A stretch of DNA of 33,937 nucleotides from Methylobacterium aquaticum (GTDB lineage Bacteria > Pseudomonadota > Alphaproteobacteria > Rhizobiales > Beijerinckiaceae). The notes beneath the pieces are model-generated. The model was not told where the DNA came from and did not search any database. It saw only the letters and a list, made by a program, of their open reading frames with translations. Shown piece after piece: positions 1-8,908 of this stretch. Numbering within the stretch: the first letter of the stretch is position 1; each line of letters begins with the position of its first letter. The position numbers and the translations under genes were made by a program. Where the stretch lies: contig NZ_LABX01000055.1 of assembly GCF_001043915.1 (NCBI RefSeq), positions 1 to 33,937 of the forward strand, given 5' to 3'.

Positions 1-146
1 CGCCCCCCCCGGCGCGCGCGTCGCGGGTGGAGACCCCGGCGCGCATGGAGTGCCCGGAATCCCCCCCAGAATCGAGCCCGGAAGCAGCAACCCGCCGCTG
101 CACGATCAGGGCGATCGCATTGCCGGAGAGGCGCCCGCCGAGGCGG
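1..146 (-). pseudogene. Tyrosine recombinase fragment (second copy, runs off left edge)
   Basis: Read on the minus strand, this stretch encodes the same part of a phage-type integrase as the plus-strand copy at 190-335, aligned without gaps. The frame contains the catalytic-box peptide GHSMRAG, as the other copy does, but is then followed by VSTRDARAGG instead of FATSAARAGV. The two copies differ at about 11 of 146 bases, so this looks like a diverged paralogue rather than a simple read-through duplicate. Only an internal piece is present. It ends abruptly at 146 and its 3' part would lie left of the window. No function is expected from this piece alone. Confidence 0.5.
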
Positions 147-335
147 GCATCCGCGAGGGCGCGGCCTTCCGCGCCGTCGATCGCCACAACCGCCTCGGCG
201 GGCGCCTCTCCGGCAATGCGATCGCCCTGATCGTGCAGCGTCGGGTTGCTGCTGCCGGGCTCGATCCTGGGGGGTATTCCGGGCACTCCATGCGCGCCGG
301 GTTCGCCACCAGCGCCGCTCGCGCAGGGGTGGGCG
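1..335. repeat. Long imperfect inverted repeat made of two integrase pieces
   Basis: Bases 1-146 are the reverse complement of 190-335 with no gaps and about 11 mismatches. The inner part, 35-146 against 190-301, has only 4. A 43-base spacer (147-189) separates the arms. The homology reaches the left window edge, so the true arm may be longer. Confidence 0.8.
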
Positions 336-445
336 AGATCGCCATCGCCCGCCAGACCCGCCACGCCAGCCTCAGCGTCCTGCGCCGCTACGTGCGCGAG
401 GGCCGCCTGTTCGATGAAGCGCTCACGGAAGAGATCGGTCTGTAG
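140..445 (+). pseudogene. Tyrosine recombinase / integrase, C-terminal catalytic fragment
   Basis: About 100 residues of the catalytic C-terminus of a site-specific tyrosine recombinase. Visible are the H-x-x-R box (GHSMRAG), a further catalytic histidine (RQTRHASL) and the nucleophile tyrosine (LRRYVREG), in family order and spacing. The start of the protein and the first catalytic arginine are absent. Upstream of about base 143 the open frame continues only because it reads through the antisense copy at 1-146, so its first 30 or so residues are not integrase. The gene is therefore 5'-truncated at the inversion point. It is the relic of an integrated or plasmid-borne mobile element; activity is not expected without the N-terminal half. 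Confidence 0.7.
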
Positions 446-630
446 GCTGGCGGGTTGATCAGGCTTGATCTATCCCGCGTACATGGAGGCCGCAGAGATG
501 ATGAAGGATGCCACGTCGCGCTCATTCACGGCGCGATCCGCTGTATCCAGATGTGCCTCCTCGCCGAATTCGAGTGCCCCCTTGCGGCTTAACGCGATCG
601 CCATTGTCGCCTGCTGGACCTGTCTGTGAG

Positions 631-1077
631 ATGACCTCGGACCCAATGACAACCAACCTCGCCGCTTCCCTTCGGAGCGTCCGGCGGCGCATTGCCGAGA
701 TCGAGATGCGCTCGTCGGCACGGGCCGCCGGGATCGAGAAGCTCTATCAGATGGGGGAGAATTCATCAGACGCAGAGGCTGCCCTCTACGACGATCTCGA
801 CGCTCTCGTGCTCCTGCGAGTTCAGCAGTGGGCACTTCAAGGCATGTTGGATGATGCTGGAGCCCCTACCGGGGAGGATCTCAGCATCATCCAGACGAAG
901 ATCGCTGAGATTGAGCAATTGCGAGGCGCTCTCGAAGAACCGCCTGAAAACCATACGAAGATCGTGTCATTCCGCACGGTCACCCATCTCACGCGTGAAC
1001 TTGATGAAACTCTTTCAGTGTTGCGGAAATCGCAGTATCGCTCAGGATCGGTACAGAGAAGTGATCTTAGCTCCTGA
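631..1077 (+). CDS. Hypothetical protein, helical, 148 aa
   Basis: I do not recognise a family. The ATG at 631 is chosen because the frame upstream of it lacks protein-like composition; a second ATG at 646 (MTTNLAASLRS) is an equally good start. The protein is rich in Glu, Arg, Leu and Ala and looks mostly alpha-helical, with likely coiled coils around residues 15-45 and 75-105 (for example IQTKIAEIEQLRGALEE). There is no signal peptide or membrane segment, so it is probably cytoplasmic. It stands alone between the integrase relic and a low-GC gene-free stretch, as cargo of a mobile element often does. The opposite strand is also open at 470-835, but its sequence is Arg/Ser-rich shadow coding. 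Confidence 0.6.
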   Translation: MTSDPMTTNLAASLRSVRRRIAEIEMRSSARAAGIEKLYQMGENSSDAEAALYDDLDALVLLRVQQWALQGMLDDAGAPTGEDLSIIQTKIAEIEQLRGALEEPPENHTKIVSFRTVTHLTRELDETLSVLRKSQYRSGSVQRSDLSS

Positions 1078-1743
1078 ATTTCAGCATGAGCTTCACTAAT
1101 GATCGGGCGTGTCCACGAGTTATATTAGGTATTATGCATCCTCTCTCTGCTTACCCGACGAGGATGCTGTAAGGTTGTGCTGTTTGAGTGAGTAATTATT
1201 AACCTTTAGTCGATACCGAGATAATATCATTCAAAGCAGGATATAGCTGAATGTTACATTTCGGAGACCTTGTACGGGAACTCTTTGCGTGAAGCGCGGG
1301 TTAGGCTTTCGAGAAGAGTCTTCATCTGTCTCCTCACTACAGCGCGCCCGTCAAGGTCCTAACCCTCCGGCGGGCGCTCTCCTGTCCAAGAAATCCTCCG
1401 AGCAATTACCGCTCATTATCTCTCCCTTTATGCGAGTACAGAGTGAGAGATGAGGCGCCCGAACATAGCCTCATCTCTCAGAATTTTTTCAGGCGACACT
1501 AAAACGAGTGCAGGGCATTGCCTCTGCTGGCTCTGGATGCTGATGAACGCTCGCAGTGGAGCCGAGAGGTTGTCGAAAGCGCTGTCGCTTAGGCCAGAAT
1601 GTCTAGTTCACTTCGGCCTCCGCCTTGACCGAAAGCGCACCTTTTATTAACAATTGCAAGTATAGTTGCTGATATAATCCAGAACCAGACTCTGGGTCAC
1701 GCTCTGGCGCTCGCCGAGCGCCACGCTCTTCGACTGCATCCGC
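1078..1743. other. Gene-free stretch of about 660 bases, lower GC
   Basis: No convincing coding region was found. The stretch is clearly richer in A and T than its surroundings, especially 1120-1260. It holds a long stem (GCGCCCG at 1344-1350 pairing with CGGGCGC at 1371-1377) whose loop is rich in C and includes CCCTCC, and a strong terminator at 1445-1489. A weak match to the alphaproteobacterial stress promoter (GGAAC at 1277, 17-base gap, GGTT) lies upstream. Together these could mark a small RNA of about 180 nt. The open frame at 1450-1650 starts inside the terminator and is not supported. Confidence 0.4.
1444..1489 (+). terminator. Rho-independent terminator
   Basis: A perfect 13-bp stem (TGAGAGATGAGGC at 1444-1456 pairs with GCCTCATCTCTCA at 1468-1480) with an 11-base loop is followed after three bases by six T residues (1484-1489). 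No protein gene ends just upstream on this strand, so it either ends the transcript of the 631-1077 gene or that of an unannotated small RNA. Confidence 0.75.
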
Positions 1744-2100
1744 ATGACCGTTCAGACATCGAGTGGTCGGGCCTTACGGAGCAAGGCGCTCGTCGTCGGT
1801 TTCGTGCTGCTCTCTGGACTTGCACCTGTCGTCTTGGCGCTGTGCCCCCGCCCCGGGGAGCCGGTCGCCGTCGTGACCTTTGTTCCAGACGCGCCGCTGC
1901 CGCGTGCGATTGCTGCTGCGGGCGGACAGATCCTCTGGATGTCGACCCACGGCCACGTGGCCGTCCTTCATGCCTCACGTCCTGATCTCGTTGAGGCCCT
2001 GTACCGCGCTGGCGCGACCCTGGTGCTGGCTGCTTCCCCCCTGAGTGGCTGTCTCCCTACCGCCGCTGTGTCCTCTCTTCGGCAGGCTCCACGCTCATGA
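1744..2100 (+). CDS. Small exported or membrane-anchored protein, coupled to the chemoreceptor
   Basis: 118 aa, family not recognised. Residues about 14-33 form one hydrophobic segment ending in Ala-Leu-Cys, compatible with a signal peptide or an N-terminal anchor, so the rest probably faces the periplasm. The mature part has a conserved-looking core: a Gly-Gly turn ([11 protein letters not shown]), HGHVAVLHA, and a C-terminal stretch with a second Cys (LSGCL). Its stop overlaps the chemoreceptor start by four bases (ATGA at 2097-2100), which indicates translational coupling. By inference it is a periplasmic or membrane partner of that receptor, for example a ligand-binding or assembly subunit. 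That role is inferred only from gene order. Confidence 0.65.
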   Translation: MTVQTSSGRALRSKALVVGFVLLSGLAPVVLALCPRPGEPVAVVTFVPDAPLPRAIAAAGGQILWMSTHGHVAVLHASRPDLVEALYRAGATLVLAASPLSGCLPTAAVSSLRQAPRS

Positions 2101-3845
2101 CCACCCCCAACGGCCTTGATCGCCTTCGTCGCGCATTCCTGCCCGTCCTGCTCACCGGGCTCGGCTTGCTTTATCTCGCCGTCGTTGTTGCGGCCTGGAT
2201 CACTAGTGGGCAACCTCTTGCTGTCGCAAGCGTAGGCGGGGCGCTCCTTAGCTTGGTCTTCATCGCGGCCTACCAATCAGGCGCTGCGCTCGTCACCCGT
2301 CATCTCTCCTCCGCCGCCACGATGGCCCTGGTCGGCCTTCTCGTGTTCTCTCTGGCGGGGACGCACCTCCAGATTGACATGCACATGGTGTTCTTCGCGG
2401 CGCTGGCCGTGGTCGCAGGCTGGGGCTGCTGGTCATCTGTCGTGATTGCGACGGCCGTGGTCGCCGTGCATCACCTCGCGCTCAACGTCATCTACCCAGC
2501 CGCTGTGTTCCCCAACGGGGCCGACTACGGTCGGGTCGTCCTGCACGCCGTCGTCATCCTGATCGAGGCTGCCGCTCTCATCCTGGCGGCACGTCAACTG
2601 ACCCGCGCCATCGCTGAGTCCGAGCAGGCGGCTGTCGCGGCTGCACAAAGCGCGACGGCGCAACGCCTCGCTGAGCAGACCGCGCAGCAGGAGCGTGGCT
2701 TCGAGGTTTACCGGCAGCACTCCCTGGCCGAGGTGGTCACAGGCTTCCGGGATCACCTGATCGAAGTCGAGCGGCAGGTCGAGGAGCAGACGATCGGCAT
2801 GCGCGAGACCGCGTTGGCCTTGAGCGGCGTTGCCACGCAATCCAGCCAACAAGCGTTGCAGGCGCGCTCAACAGCGACTGCCATCGCGCAGAACGTGCTC
2901 TCCGTCTCTGCGGGCACCGAGGAGCTTAGCGCCTCGATGGCAGGGATCGTGACGCAGACTGGACAGGCGCGCGACTTGATCCAGCGGATCAGCGATGAGG
3001 CTCGAACCACCAACGTCGACGTTCGGGAACTCGCCGCGACGGCCGAGCGGATCGGAGCCGTGATCGGGCTGATCAAGGCAATTGCGGATCAGACGAACTT
3101 GCTGGCCCTGAATGCCACGATCGAGGCCGCACGGGCGGGCGAGGCAGGGCGTGGCTTCGCCGTCGTTGCGGCCGAGGTAAAGGGCTTGGCATCCCAGACG
3201 ATGCGGGCCACGGACGAGATCGTCACGCAGGTCAACGCGATCCAGGGCTCCACGGGCAAGACCGTGAGAGCCATCGATGCGATCGCCTCCTCGATGCAGG
3301 AGATCGAGGGGCTGACGGTCGCGATCACCCAGGCCGTGGCCGAGCAGCAGAGCGCTACGGCTGAGATGTCACGGACGATCGCACGGGTGGCGCAAGGCAG
3401 CACGGATGCGCGTGAGGGGGCCGAGATTGTAGCCCACGCAACACAGGAGACGCAGCAGCACGCGGAGGAGGCTCTGGGCGTGTCCCAGACGCTTCGGGCC
3501 GTTGCCCAGACCCTGACGCACTCCGTGGAGGAGTTCGTCAGTGCCGTCACCCGTGATCTGACTGAGCGCCGTGAAGCCCTGCGCGTGCAACTCGACGAAA
3601 CTGTGATGGTGCGGATTGACAGCGGGGAGAGTGCCAGCCGCCTCTGTGACCTCTCGCAGTCAGGGGCGCGCATCACCATCGTGCCGGGCCTCGCAGTCGG
3701 TAAGAAGGTCGACGTGACCTTCGCAGATGGTCAATGCGTTCAGGCCGAGGTGATGTGGGTCTCAGCGGAGATGGCGGGGGTACAGTTGATGGAGAGAGTC
3801 AGGCACCCAGCCTTGACGCATGCGAACAAGGCTCATGCGGCGTAA
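2097..3845 (+). CDS. Methyl-accepting chemotaxis protein with six-TM sensor and C-terminal PilZ domain
   Basis: 582 aa chemoreceptor. Residues 1-170 are an integral-membrane input region of about six helices rather than the usual two helices with a periplasmic loop. The helices carry a pattern of polar residues: H90, D94, H96, H125, H126, N130, H150 and E157. A linker coiled coil (about 170-225) follows. Residues about 240-480 are the signalling hairpin, with the conserved tip containing [18 protein letters not shown]. Residues 490-575 are a PilZ domain with the RxxxR motif (R492, R496) and DxSxxG (D518, S520, G523), which in this family binds cyclic di-GMP. The protein should signal through CheW/CheA while being tuned by c-di-GMP. 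It is the second gene of a two-gene operon (ATGA overlap) and converges on the GGDEF-EAL gene 40 bases downstream. Confidence 0.93.
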   Translation: MTTPNGLDRLRRAFLPVLLTGLGLLYLAVVVAAWITSGQPLAVASVGGALLSLVFIAAYQSGAALVTRHLSSAATMALVGLLVFSLAGTHLQIDMHMVFFAALAVVAGWGCWSSVVIATAVVAVHHLALNVIYPAAVFPNGADYGRVVLHAVVILIEAAALILAARQLTRAIAESEQAAVAAAQSATAQRLAEQTAQQERGFEVYRQHSLAEVVTGFRDHLIEVERQVEEQTIGMRETALALSGVATQSSQQALQARSTATAIAQNVLSVSAGTEELSASMAGIVTQTGQARDLIQRISDEARTTNVDVRELAATAERIGAVIGLIKAIADQTNLLALNATIEAARAGEAGRGFAVVAAEVKGLASQTMRATDEIVTQVNAIQGSTGKTVRAIDAIASSMQEIEGLTVAITQAVAEQQSATAEMSRTIARVAQGSTDAREGAEIVAHATQETQQHAEEALGVSQTLRAVAQTLTHSVEEFVSAVTRDLTERREALRVQLDETVMVRIDSGESASRLCDLSQSGARITIVPGLAVGKKVDVTFADGQCVQAEVMWVSAEMAGVQLMERVRHPALTHANKAHAA

Positions 3846-3884
3846 GACTGGTTCAAGGGCTCGGCGTTCATACATGGACTAAAC

Positions 3885-5585
3885 TCAACGTCCGCACTCA
3901 TGTCGTGATCGACGACAGGGTTGCTGTACTCCATCCATAGTGCTTCTGCGCAGGTGGATCCGGAGTTCTTGGCCTGGGCAGGGTTGGCCGATGAGGTAGC
4001 CCTGCACCTCCATGCAGCCCTCTGCCCGAGCCACATCGTACTGTTCCTGTGTCTCGACCCCTTCGGCCACGACGATCATGCCGAGCCCCCGGCCGAGTGC
4101 CGCGACAGCGCGCACGATGAATGCCGCTTCTTCGGTCTTGCTTCCCACAGAGAGGAAGGAGCGGTCGATCTTCAGCTTGTAGAACGGGAAATGGCGCAGG
4201 TAACTCAGGCTGGAGTAGCCGGTCCCGAAATCATCCAGAGCAATGCGCACGCCAAGGCTCCGCAGATCGTGCAGCACCGCGCTCGCTCGCTCGTCATCGG
4301 CCATCAGCACGCTTTCGGTGATCTCAAGCTCCAGGCGCTCAGCAGAAAGCCCGGATGCATCAAGGGCGGCGCGCACAGCCGGAAACAGGTTACCGTGCCG
4401 CACCTGCACGGCCGAGACGTTCACGGCCACCCGCACGTGCTCGGGCCAGCGCCGTGCTTCGTGAGTTGCGGCCCGCAACACCCACTCCCCGAGCGGCACG
4501 ATCAGCCCCGTCTCCTCGGCCGCGGGGATGAAGTCACCCGGCGGCACGAGCCCTCGTGAAGAATGGCGCCAGCGCACCAGCGCCTCGGCCGATGCAATAG
4601 TGCCGGTCGCGACGTCGAGGATCGGCTGGTAATGCAGTTCGAACTCGCCGTGCTGGAGCGCGCGTCGCAGATCGAGTTCGAGCCTGCGCCGTGCCTCCGC
4701 CTCCTCGTCCATCGCGGGCTCGAAAAACCGGAAGGTGTTCCGCCCCTCCGCCTTGGCGCGGTAGAGGGCCAGATCGGCGCGTCTGAACAGGGTCTCGGCC
4801 TCATCCCCATGCTGAGGCGTCAGGGCGATGCCGATGCTCACGCCGACCTCGGCTTGCTGTGCGCCGAGGACCACGGGCGCCTGCACGACCTCGATCAGCC
4901 GCTGGGCGACCAGGATCGCCCGATCCGCATCCTCGCCCTGGTGGAGCAGCACGGCGAACTCGTCGCCGCCCAGGCGCGCCACCGTGTCCTCCCCCCGCAG
5001 CGTGGCCCGGATCCGGTGCGCGATCTCGCGCAGCAGCGCGTCGCTTGCAAGATGTCCGAGCGTGTCGTTCACCGCCTTGAAGCGGTCGAGGTCGAGGCAC
5101 AGCACCGCGCAGGCACCGCCCCGGCGACGCAGTTCCGCCAGCCGCTGATCGAGGCGCTCGCGGAACGTCGTGCGGTTGGGCAACTCGGTCAGCCCGTCGT
5201 GCTGGGCCATCCAGGTCACCCGCCCCTCGGCCGCCTTGCGCGCGCTGATGTCGATGTGCGTGCCGACGATCCGCAGCGGCTCTCCCGCAGCATCACGGGC
5301 CACGACCTTGCCGCGCGCCAGCACCCATCGCCACGCGCCGTCCTTGCACCGGAGGCGGCACTCGATCCTGAACGCGGGCGCCGCGCCGCGCAGATGGTTC
5401 TCGATTTGCTGGAGGGCTTGCGCCTTGTCCTCCAGATGCAGGAGGCGCACCCAGGTGTGCCGGTCGACCCGAAGCTCCCCCGGCTCGTAGCCGAGCATCC
5501 GGCACCAGCAATCCGAGACCCAGGCCGCGTCGGTGACGAAGTCGTAGTCGAACAGACCGTCGCTGCCGCTGCTCGGTGCAGTCGA
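3885..5585 (-). pseudogene. PAS-GGDEF-EAL half of a frameshifted cyclic-di-GMP enzyme
   Basis: This is the 3' part of one gene whose 5' part lies at 5293-6450 in another frame. After the break near 5560-5590 the frame encodes a PAS domain (DGLFDYDFVTDAAWVS onward) ending in VGTHIDISARKAAE. Next comes a diguanylate cyclase domain with intact RLGGDEFAVLL and an RGED inhibitory site upstream, and then a phosphodiesterase domain with AEALVRW, EITESVLM, DDFGTGYSSLSYL, KIDRSF and AEGVET. Both catalytic domains look intact, so a protein made from an internal start could be active. The open frame upstream of 5590 (to 5909) is Arg/Ser-rich and out of register with the GAF part, so it is not real coding. 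It is called a pseudogene because no start with a clear ribosome site is visible. Confidence 0.75.
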
Positions 5586-6450
5586 GGCTGATCCCGGAGA
5601 TCCGTGCGGCCCGCCCGCGCGCATCGCTCGCCACGCGGCCGAGGCCGAGCACCCAGCGCTCACCGCCTTCCGGCAGCGGCACCCGGAACTCGGCCCTGTA
5701 CGTCGAGCCTGTGGCGATGGCGCGCCTCGCCTCGCGGCGGAGTTCGACGAGATCGCCCGGGTGGATGGTGGCAGCCCATTCTTGCCCCGTGATGAACGGC
5801 GAGCGGTCCTCCGGCAAGCCGAGGTGGCGCAGGGTCTCGGGCGAGAGGTGAGCGTGGTCGTCGCGCAGATCCCAATCGAACAGTCCCGCTCCCGCCGCTT
5901 CCTGAGCAAGCCGCAGCCGGGTGGTCGCGGCCTGCAAGGCGTCGTGGGCGGAGACGCTGGCCAGCGTCATCTCGTGCAGGCGCAGATGCGCGACGACGAT
6001 CCTGGCGAGATCCCGGAGTTGCTGGCGCTGCTCGGGCGAGAAGGTGCGCGGCTTGGTATCGAGCACGCACAGGCTGCCGAGGCGGATGCCGGGCCGCACG
6101 ATGAGCGGAGCACCCGCGTAGAACCGAATGCCGTGTCGGCCGGTGACGAGCGGGCTCTCGCACACGCGCACGTCTTGCAGCGCATCCTCGATGACGAGCA
6201 CCTCGTCGGAGAGGATCGTGTAAGTGCAGAACGCCGCCCCACGCGGCGTGCCGTCAGCGTCGAAGCCGCACCGGGCCTTGAACCATTGGCGCTCCTCATC
6301 GACGAGGGAGACCAGGGCGACCGGCAAGCCGAACATTACCTGGGCATTGCGGCAGACGGCGTCGAAGTGCTCCTCGGGCGCCGTACCGAGGATGTCGAGC
6401 GCGCGCACGGCCTCCAGGCGCTCGGCCTCGTTGGACGGCATGGGATACAC
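5293..6450 (-). pseudogene. GAF-PAS half of the frameshifted GGDEF-EAL sensor
   Basis: The ATG at 6450 opens a sensor beginning with the motif ALDILGTAPEEHFD, typical of GAF sensors in this genus. Residues about 15-165 are the GAF domain (ALVSLVDEERQWFKARCGFD, then FYAGAPLI and GSLCVLDTKPR). A linker helix follows, then a PAS domain at about 180-290 ending in ISGISLDCTEQ. After that the frame turns into an Arg/Gly/Leu-rich sequence up to the stop at 5293, while the homologous protein continues in another frame as the second PAS, GGDEF and EAL. The expected residues between the two PAS domains are also missing, so the lesion looks like a short deletion with loss of frame. If translated alone, this half is a cytoplasmic GAF-PAS protein without output. 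Confidence 0.75.
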
Positions 6451-6801
6451 GGAGGATGCTCTCGTTCACGCGATGTGGTGTCGACCTTAGCACGGCAACC
6501 TGCGGGAGACGCGTAGGCAACACTGATTAAGAGGCAGAAAAACAACCTTTGGTCGAATTTGTGTGTCTGCTGTCGCGACCCAGCACGCGCTCAGGTCGAG
6601 ATCGGTCCGCGCCCTTCCAGGAAGCAGGAAGGTTCTCCTTCTCGTCGCTCTGGTACGACGGTTTCACAGCAAGCTTTGATGATGGGGGCGGCCATCGCGG
6701 TCCGTGTGCATCCAGACGTTGGCTTGGGTGTCACAATGTCGAGCGCCGGGCCCACGTCGTGCTCTGACTGTTCACTGTCGCGCAGAGAGGCTCACCTGCG
6801 T
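6451..6801. other. Intergenic region, nothing supported
   Basis: About 350 bases between the GAF-PAS start and the response regulator stop. I see no protein-like frame, terminator or repeat worth naming. The promoter of the GAF-PAS gene should lie at its left end. Confidence 0.4.
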
Positions 6802-7200
6802 CTAGGAGGTGATCGTGGGCAGGCTCGCCGGATCGGTGATGGCTGCCACGACCCTGGCCATGTCATAGGGCTTGGCGATGAATCGCCCGTCGTCGGGCAC
6901 GTCCCGCGGCTTGGGGGCGCATCGCCCAGAGGTAATCACCAGCCGGATCCGCGGCCAGCGCTCAGCGACGCGACGCGCCAGATCGAAGCCGTTCATCGAG
7001 CCGGGCATGTCGACGTCGGTGAACAGCACGCCGATGTCGGGCCGCTCTTCCAGCAGGCGCCACGCCGCATCGGCGTCGCCCGCCTCCAGCACGCAAAAGC
7101 CCGCCTCCTCCAGCATGTCGGCGGCCATCAGGCGCACCAATCCCTCATCCTCGACGAGGAGCACGAGAAGCGGAGAAGCAGGATCCACTGTGAGCACCAT
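6802..7200 (-). CDS. Single-domain response regulator (receiver only)
   Basis: 132 aa from the ATG at 7200; a TTG at 7209 is also in frame. The whole protein is one receiver domain: acidic pocket LVEDEG (E17, D18, E19), phospho-acceptor D62 in LFTDVDMPG, the switch Thr/Ser in VITSG (90-91) and K110 in FIAKPY. There is no DNA-binding or enzyme output domain, so it works by protein contact, either as a phosphate sink or as an adaptor. It is divergent from the HWE kinase at 7370 with about 170 bases between them, which makes that kinase a likely partner. The neighbouring receiver at 8909-9239 is a broken relative, and comparison with this intact one shows what is missing there. Confidence 0.9.
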   Translation of the reverse strand: MVLTVDPASPLLVLLVEDEGLVRLMAADMLEEAGFCVLEAGDADAAWRLLEERPDIGVLFTDVDMPGSMNGFDLARRVAERWPRIRLVITSGRCAPKPRDVPDDGRFIAKPYDMARVVAAITDPASLPTITS

Positions 7201-7369
7201 GCTCCTCAACCATCCAGATATCAGTTAAGTTCGCTTTTGGGTTGCAGGCATGGGCTCGGCCGTTTCCTCGTGCGCGGACACGTCCCGCCGTTCCGTTGCG
7301 ATCACCCCTAACGCTAAGGTAAATGGGTTAGACAACCCTCAACTCGAATGACCTGGAGGTGGGTCCGCG

Positions 7370-8893
7370 GTGAACACCATTCCCGCCTCTCAGGCATCGG
7401 ATGCATGCTCCTGGTCGGAGTCGGAGCGGTTGGCCGCTCTTCGTGCTTACGAAATCCTCGACACGCCGCCGGAGCGGGCGTTCGACGACGTCTGCCAGAT
7501 CGCCGTCCAGGTGTGTCGCACACCCATCGCCGTCGTCAATCTGATCGAGGACACGCGGCAGTTCTTCAAGGCAGAGATCGGGGTGGGCGTGCGCGAGACG
7601 TCGCTCGACGTCTCGATCTGCCGACAGGCGATCCTGCAACAGGATCTGGTGGTCGTTCCCGACCTGAGCGGCGACTCACGGTTCGCCTGCAATCCTCTGG
7701 TCACGGGGGAGCCGCACCTGCGCTTCTACGCAGGAGCCGTGTTGCGCACCTCGGAGGGGCTGCCGCTCGGCACCGTCTGCGTCCTCGATCACAACCCGCG
7801 CCCGCAGGGTCTCACGAGCGAGCAGGCCGAGGTACTTCAGGCCCTCGCGCGGCAAGTGATGACGCTTCTCACACATGGCCGCCTTGTTGCTACTCTGGCC
7901 AAGCGTGAAATCGAACTAGAGCAAGTGCAGGAGATCGCAGGAGTCGGCGGGCTCGAAGTCGATCTGAGAGATGGCATCAGAAATCGCCGATCATCGCAGT
8001 ACCTGCGCATCCACGGACTCTCTCCGGATGCCCTTCACGAAACGCATGAGGATTGGGTGCAGCGGATCCACCCTGATGACCGAGAGGAGGTGGAGCGCTA
8101 CTTCCTCGACGCCGTTCGTGGTGACGCGCGCGACTACCGGGCCGAGTACCGCATCATCCGGCCCAGCGACGGCGAGACCCGTTGGATCACCGCCGTCGCC
8201 AAGATCGAGCGTGATGAGACGGGTCGGGCCTTGCGCCTGATCGGTGCGCATCGCGACATCACTCATCGCAAGATCAACGAGGAGGCGCGCGAGCTACTCA
8301 CCCGCGAGTTGTCGCACCGCATCAAGAACATCTTCGCGGTAGTGAGCGGACTAGCCTCACTGACCGCGCGCGGGAACGAGCTTGCGCAAGACTACGTGCG
8401 CCGCTTCCAGGAGCGTCTGCAAGCGCTTGCGTTGGCACATGAATACGTCCGTCCATATGGCTCAATATCAAATTCCGCGAGCCTAGAACAAACCCTACAA
8501 GGTCTGATACGCACGCTGCTGGCACCCTACATGGAGGATGCGCAGAACCGCTTCGTTATTGAGGGAGACGATGTTGCAGTCGGCGAGAAGGCTGCGACAG
8601 CACTCGCCCTGATCATGCACGAGCAGGCCACGAATGCGGTCAAATATGGCGCCCTCTCGACGGCTTCCGGGCGGGTGACGATCAGCCTGCGCTGCGAGGG
8701 CGGAACACTGCTCATGTTCTGGCAGGAGCGCGGCGGTCCGTCGATCGCGGGCGCGCCGCAGCGGCGCGGGTTCGGAACCAGGATGTCGGCCAGGAGCATC
8801 GAACTTCAGCTAGGCGGTGAGATCCGCCACGAGTGGGAGCCGGAGGGGCTCACGATGCGCATCGCAGTGCCGGTCACGCATCTCGTGGCGTAG
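7370..8893 (+). CDS. HWE-family sensor histidine kinase, GAF-PAS input
   Basis: 507 aa cytoplasmic kinase without membrane segments. Residues 20-165 are a GAF domain starting with EILDTPPE and containing FYAGAVL and GTVCVLD. Residues about 185-300 are a PAS domain (HPDDREEV, then IGAHRDITHRK). The kinase core is of the HWE type: phospho-accepting H316 in ELSHRIKN, N-box H417-E418 with N422 (MHEQATNAVKYGALS), the defining W-x-E at 451-453 (WQE), and a G-box around 467-470 (GFGT). These give the H, W and E of the family name. Many PAS-HWE kinases in this group act in light or general stress sensing, but the GAF/PAS ligand cannot be read from the sequence. Its probable partner is the divergent receiver at 6802. 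Confidence 0.93.
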   Translation: MNTIPASQASDACSWSESERLAALRAYEILDTPPERAFDDVCQIAVQVCRTPIAVVNLIEDTRQFFKAEIGVGVRETSLDVSICRQAILQQDLVVVPDLSGDSRFACNPLVTGEPHLRFYAGAVLRTSEGLPLGTVCVLDHNPRPQGLTSEQAEVLQALARQVMTLLTHGRLVATLAKREIELEQVQEIAGVGGLEVDLRDGIRNRRSSQYLRIHGLSPDALHETHEDWVQRIHPDDREEVERYFLDAVRGDARDYRAEYRIIRPSDGETRWITAVAKIERDETGRALRLIGAHRDITHRKINEEARELLTRELSHRIKNIFAVVSGLASLTARGNELAQDYVRRFQERLQALALAHEYVRPYGSISNSASLEQTLQGLIRTLLAPYMEDAQNRFVIEGDDVAVGEKAATALALIMHEQATNAVKYGALSTASGRVTISLRCEGGTLLMFWQERGGPSIAGAPQRRGFGTRMSARSIELQLGGEIRHEWEPEGLTMRIAVPVTHLVA

Positions 8894-8908
8894 GCTTTCG
8901 CATTCGGC

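Noticed and set aside
1450..1650. A 66-codon gene in the low-GC gap
   Set aside because: Its start lies within the terminator hairpin and it has no ribosome site or protein-like composition.
4563..5591. A 342-codon open frame opposite the GGDEF-EAL gene
   Set aside because: Antisense shadow of the conserved catalytic domains; composition not protein-like.
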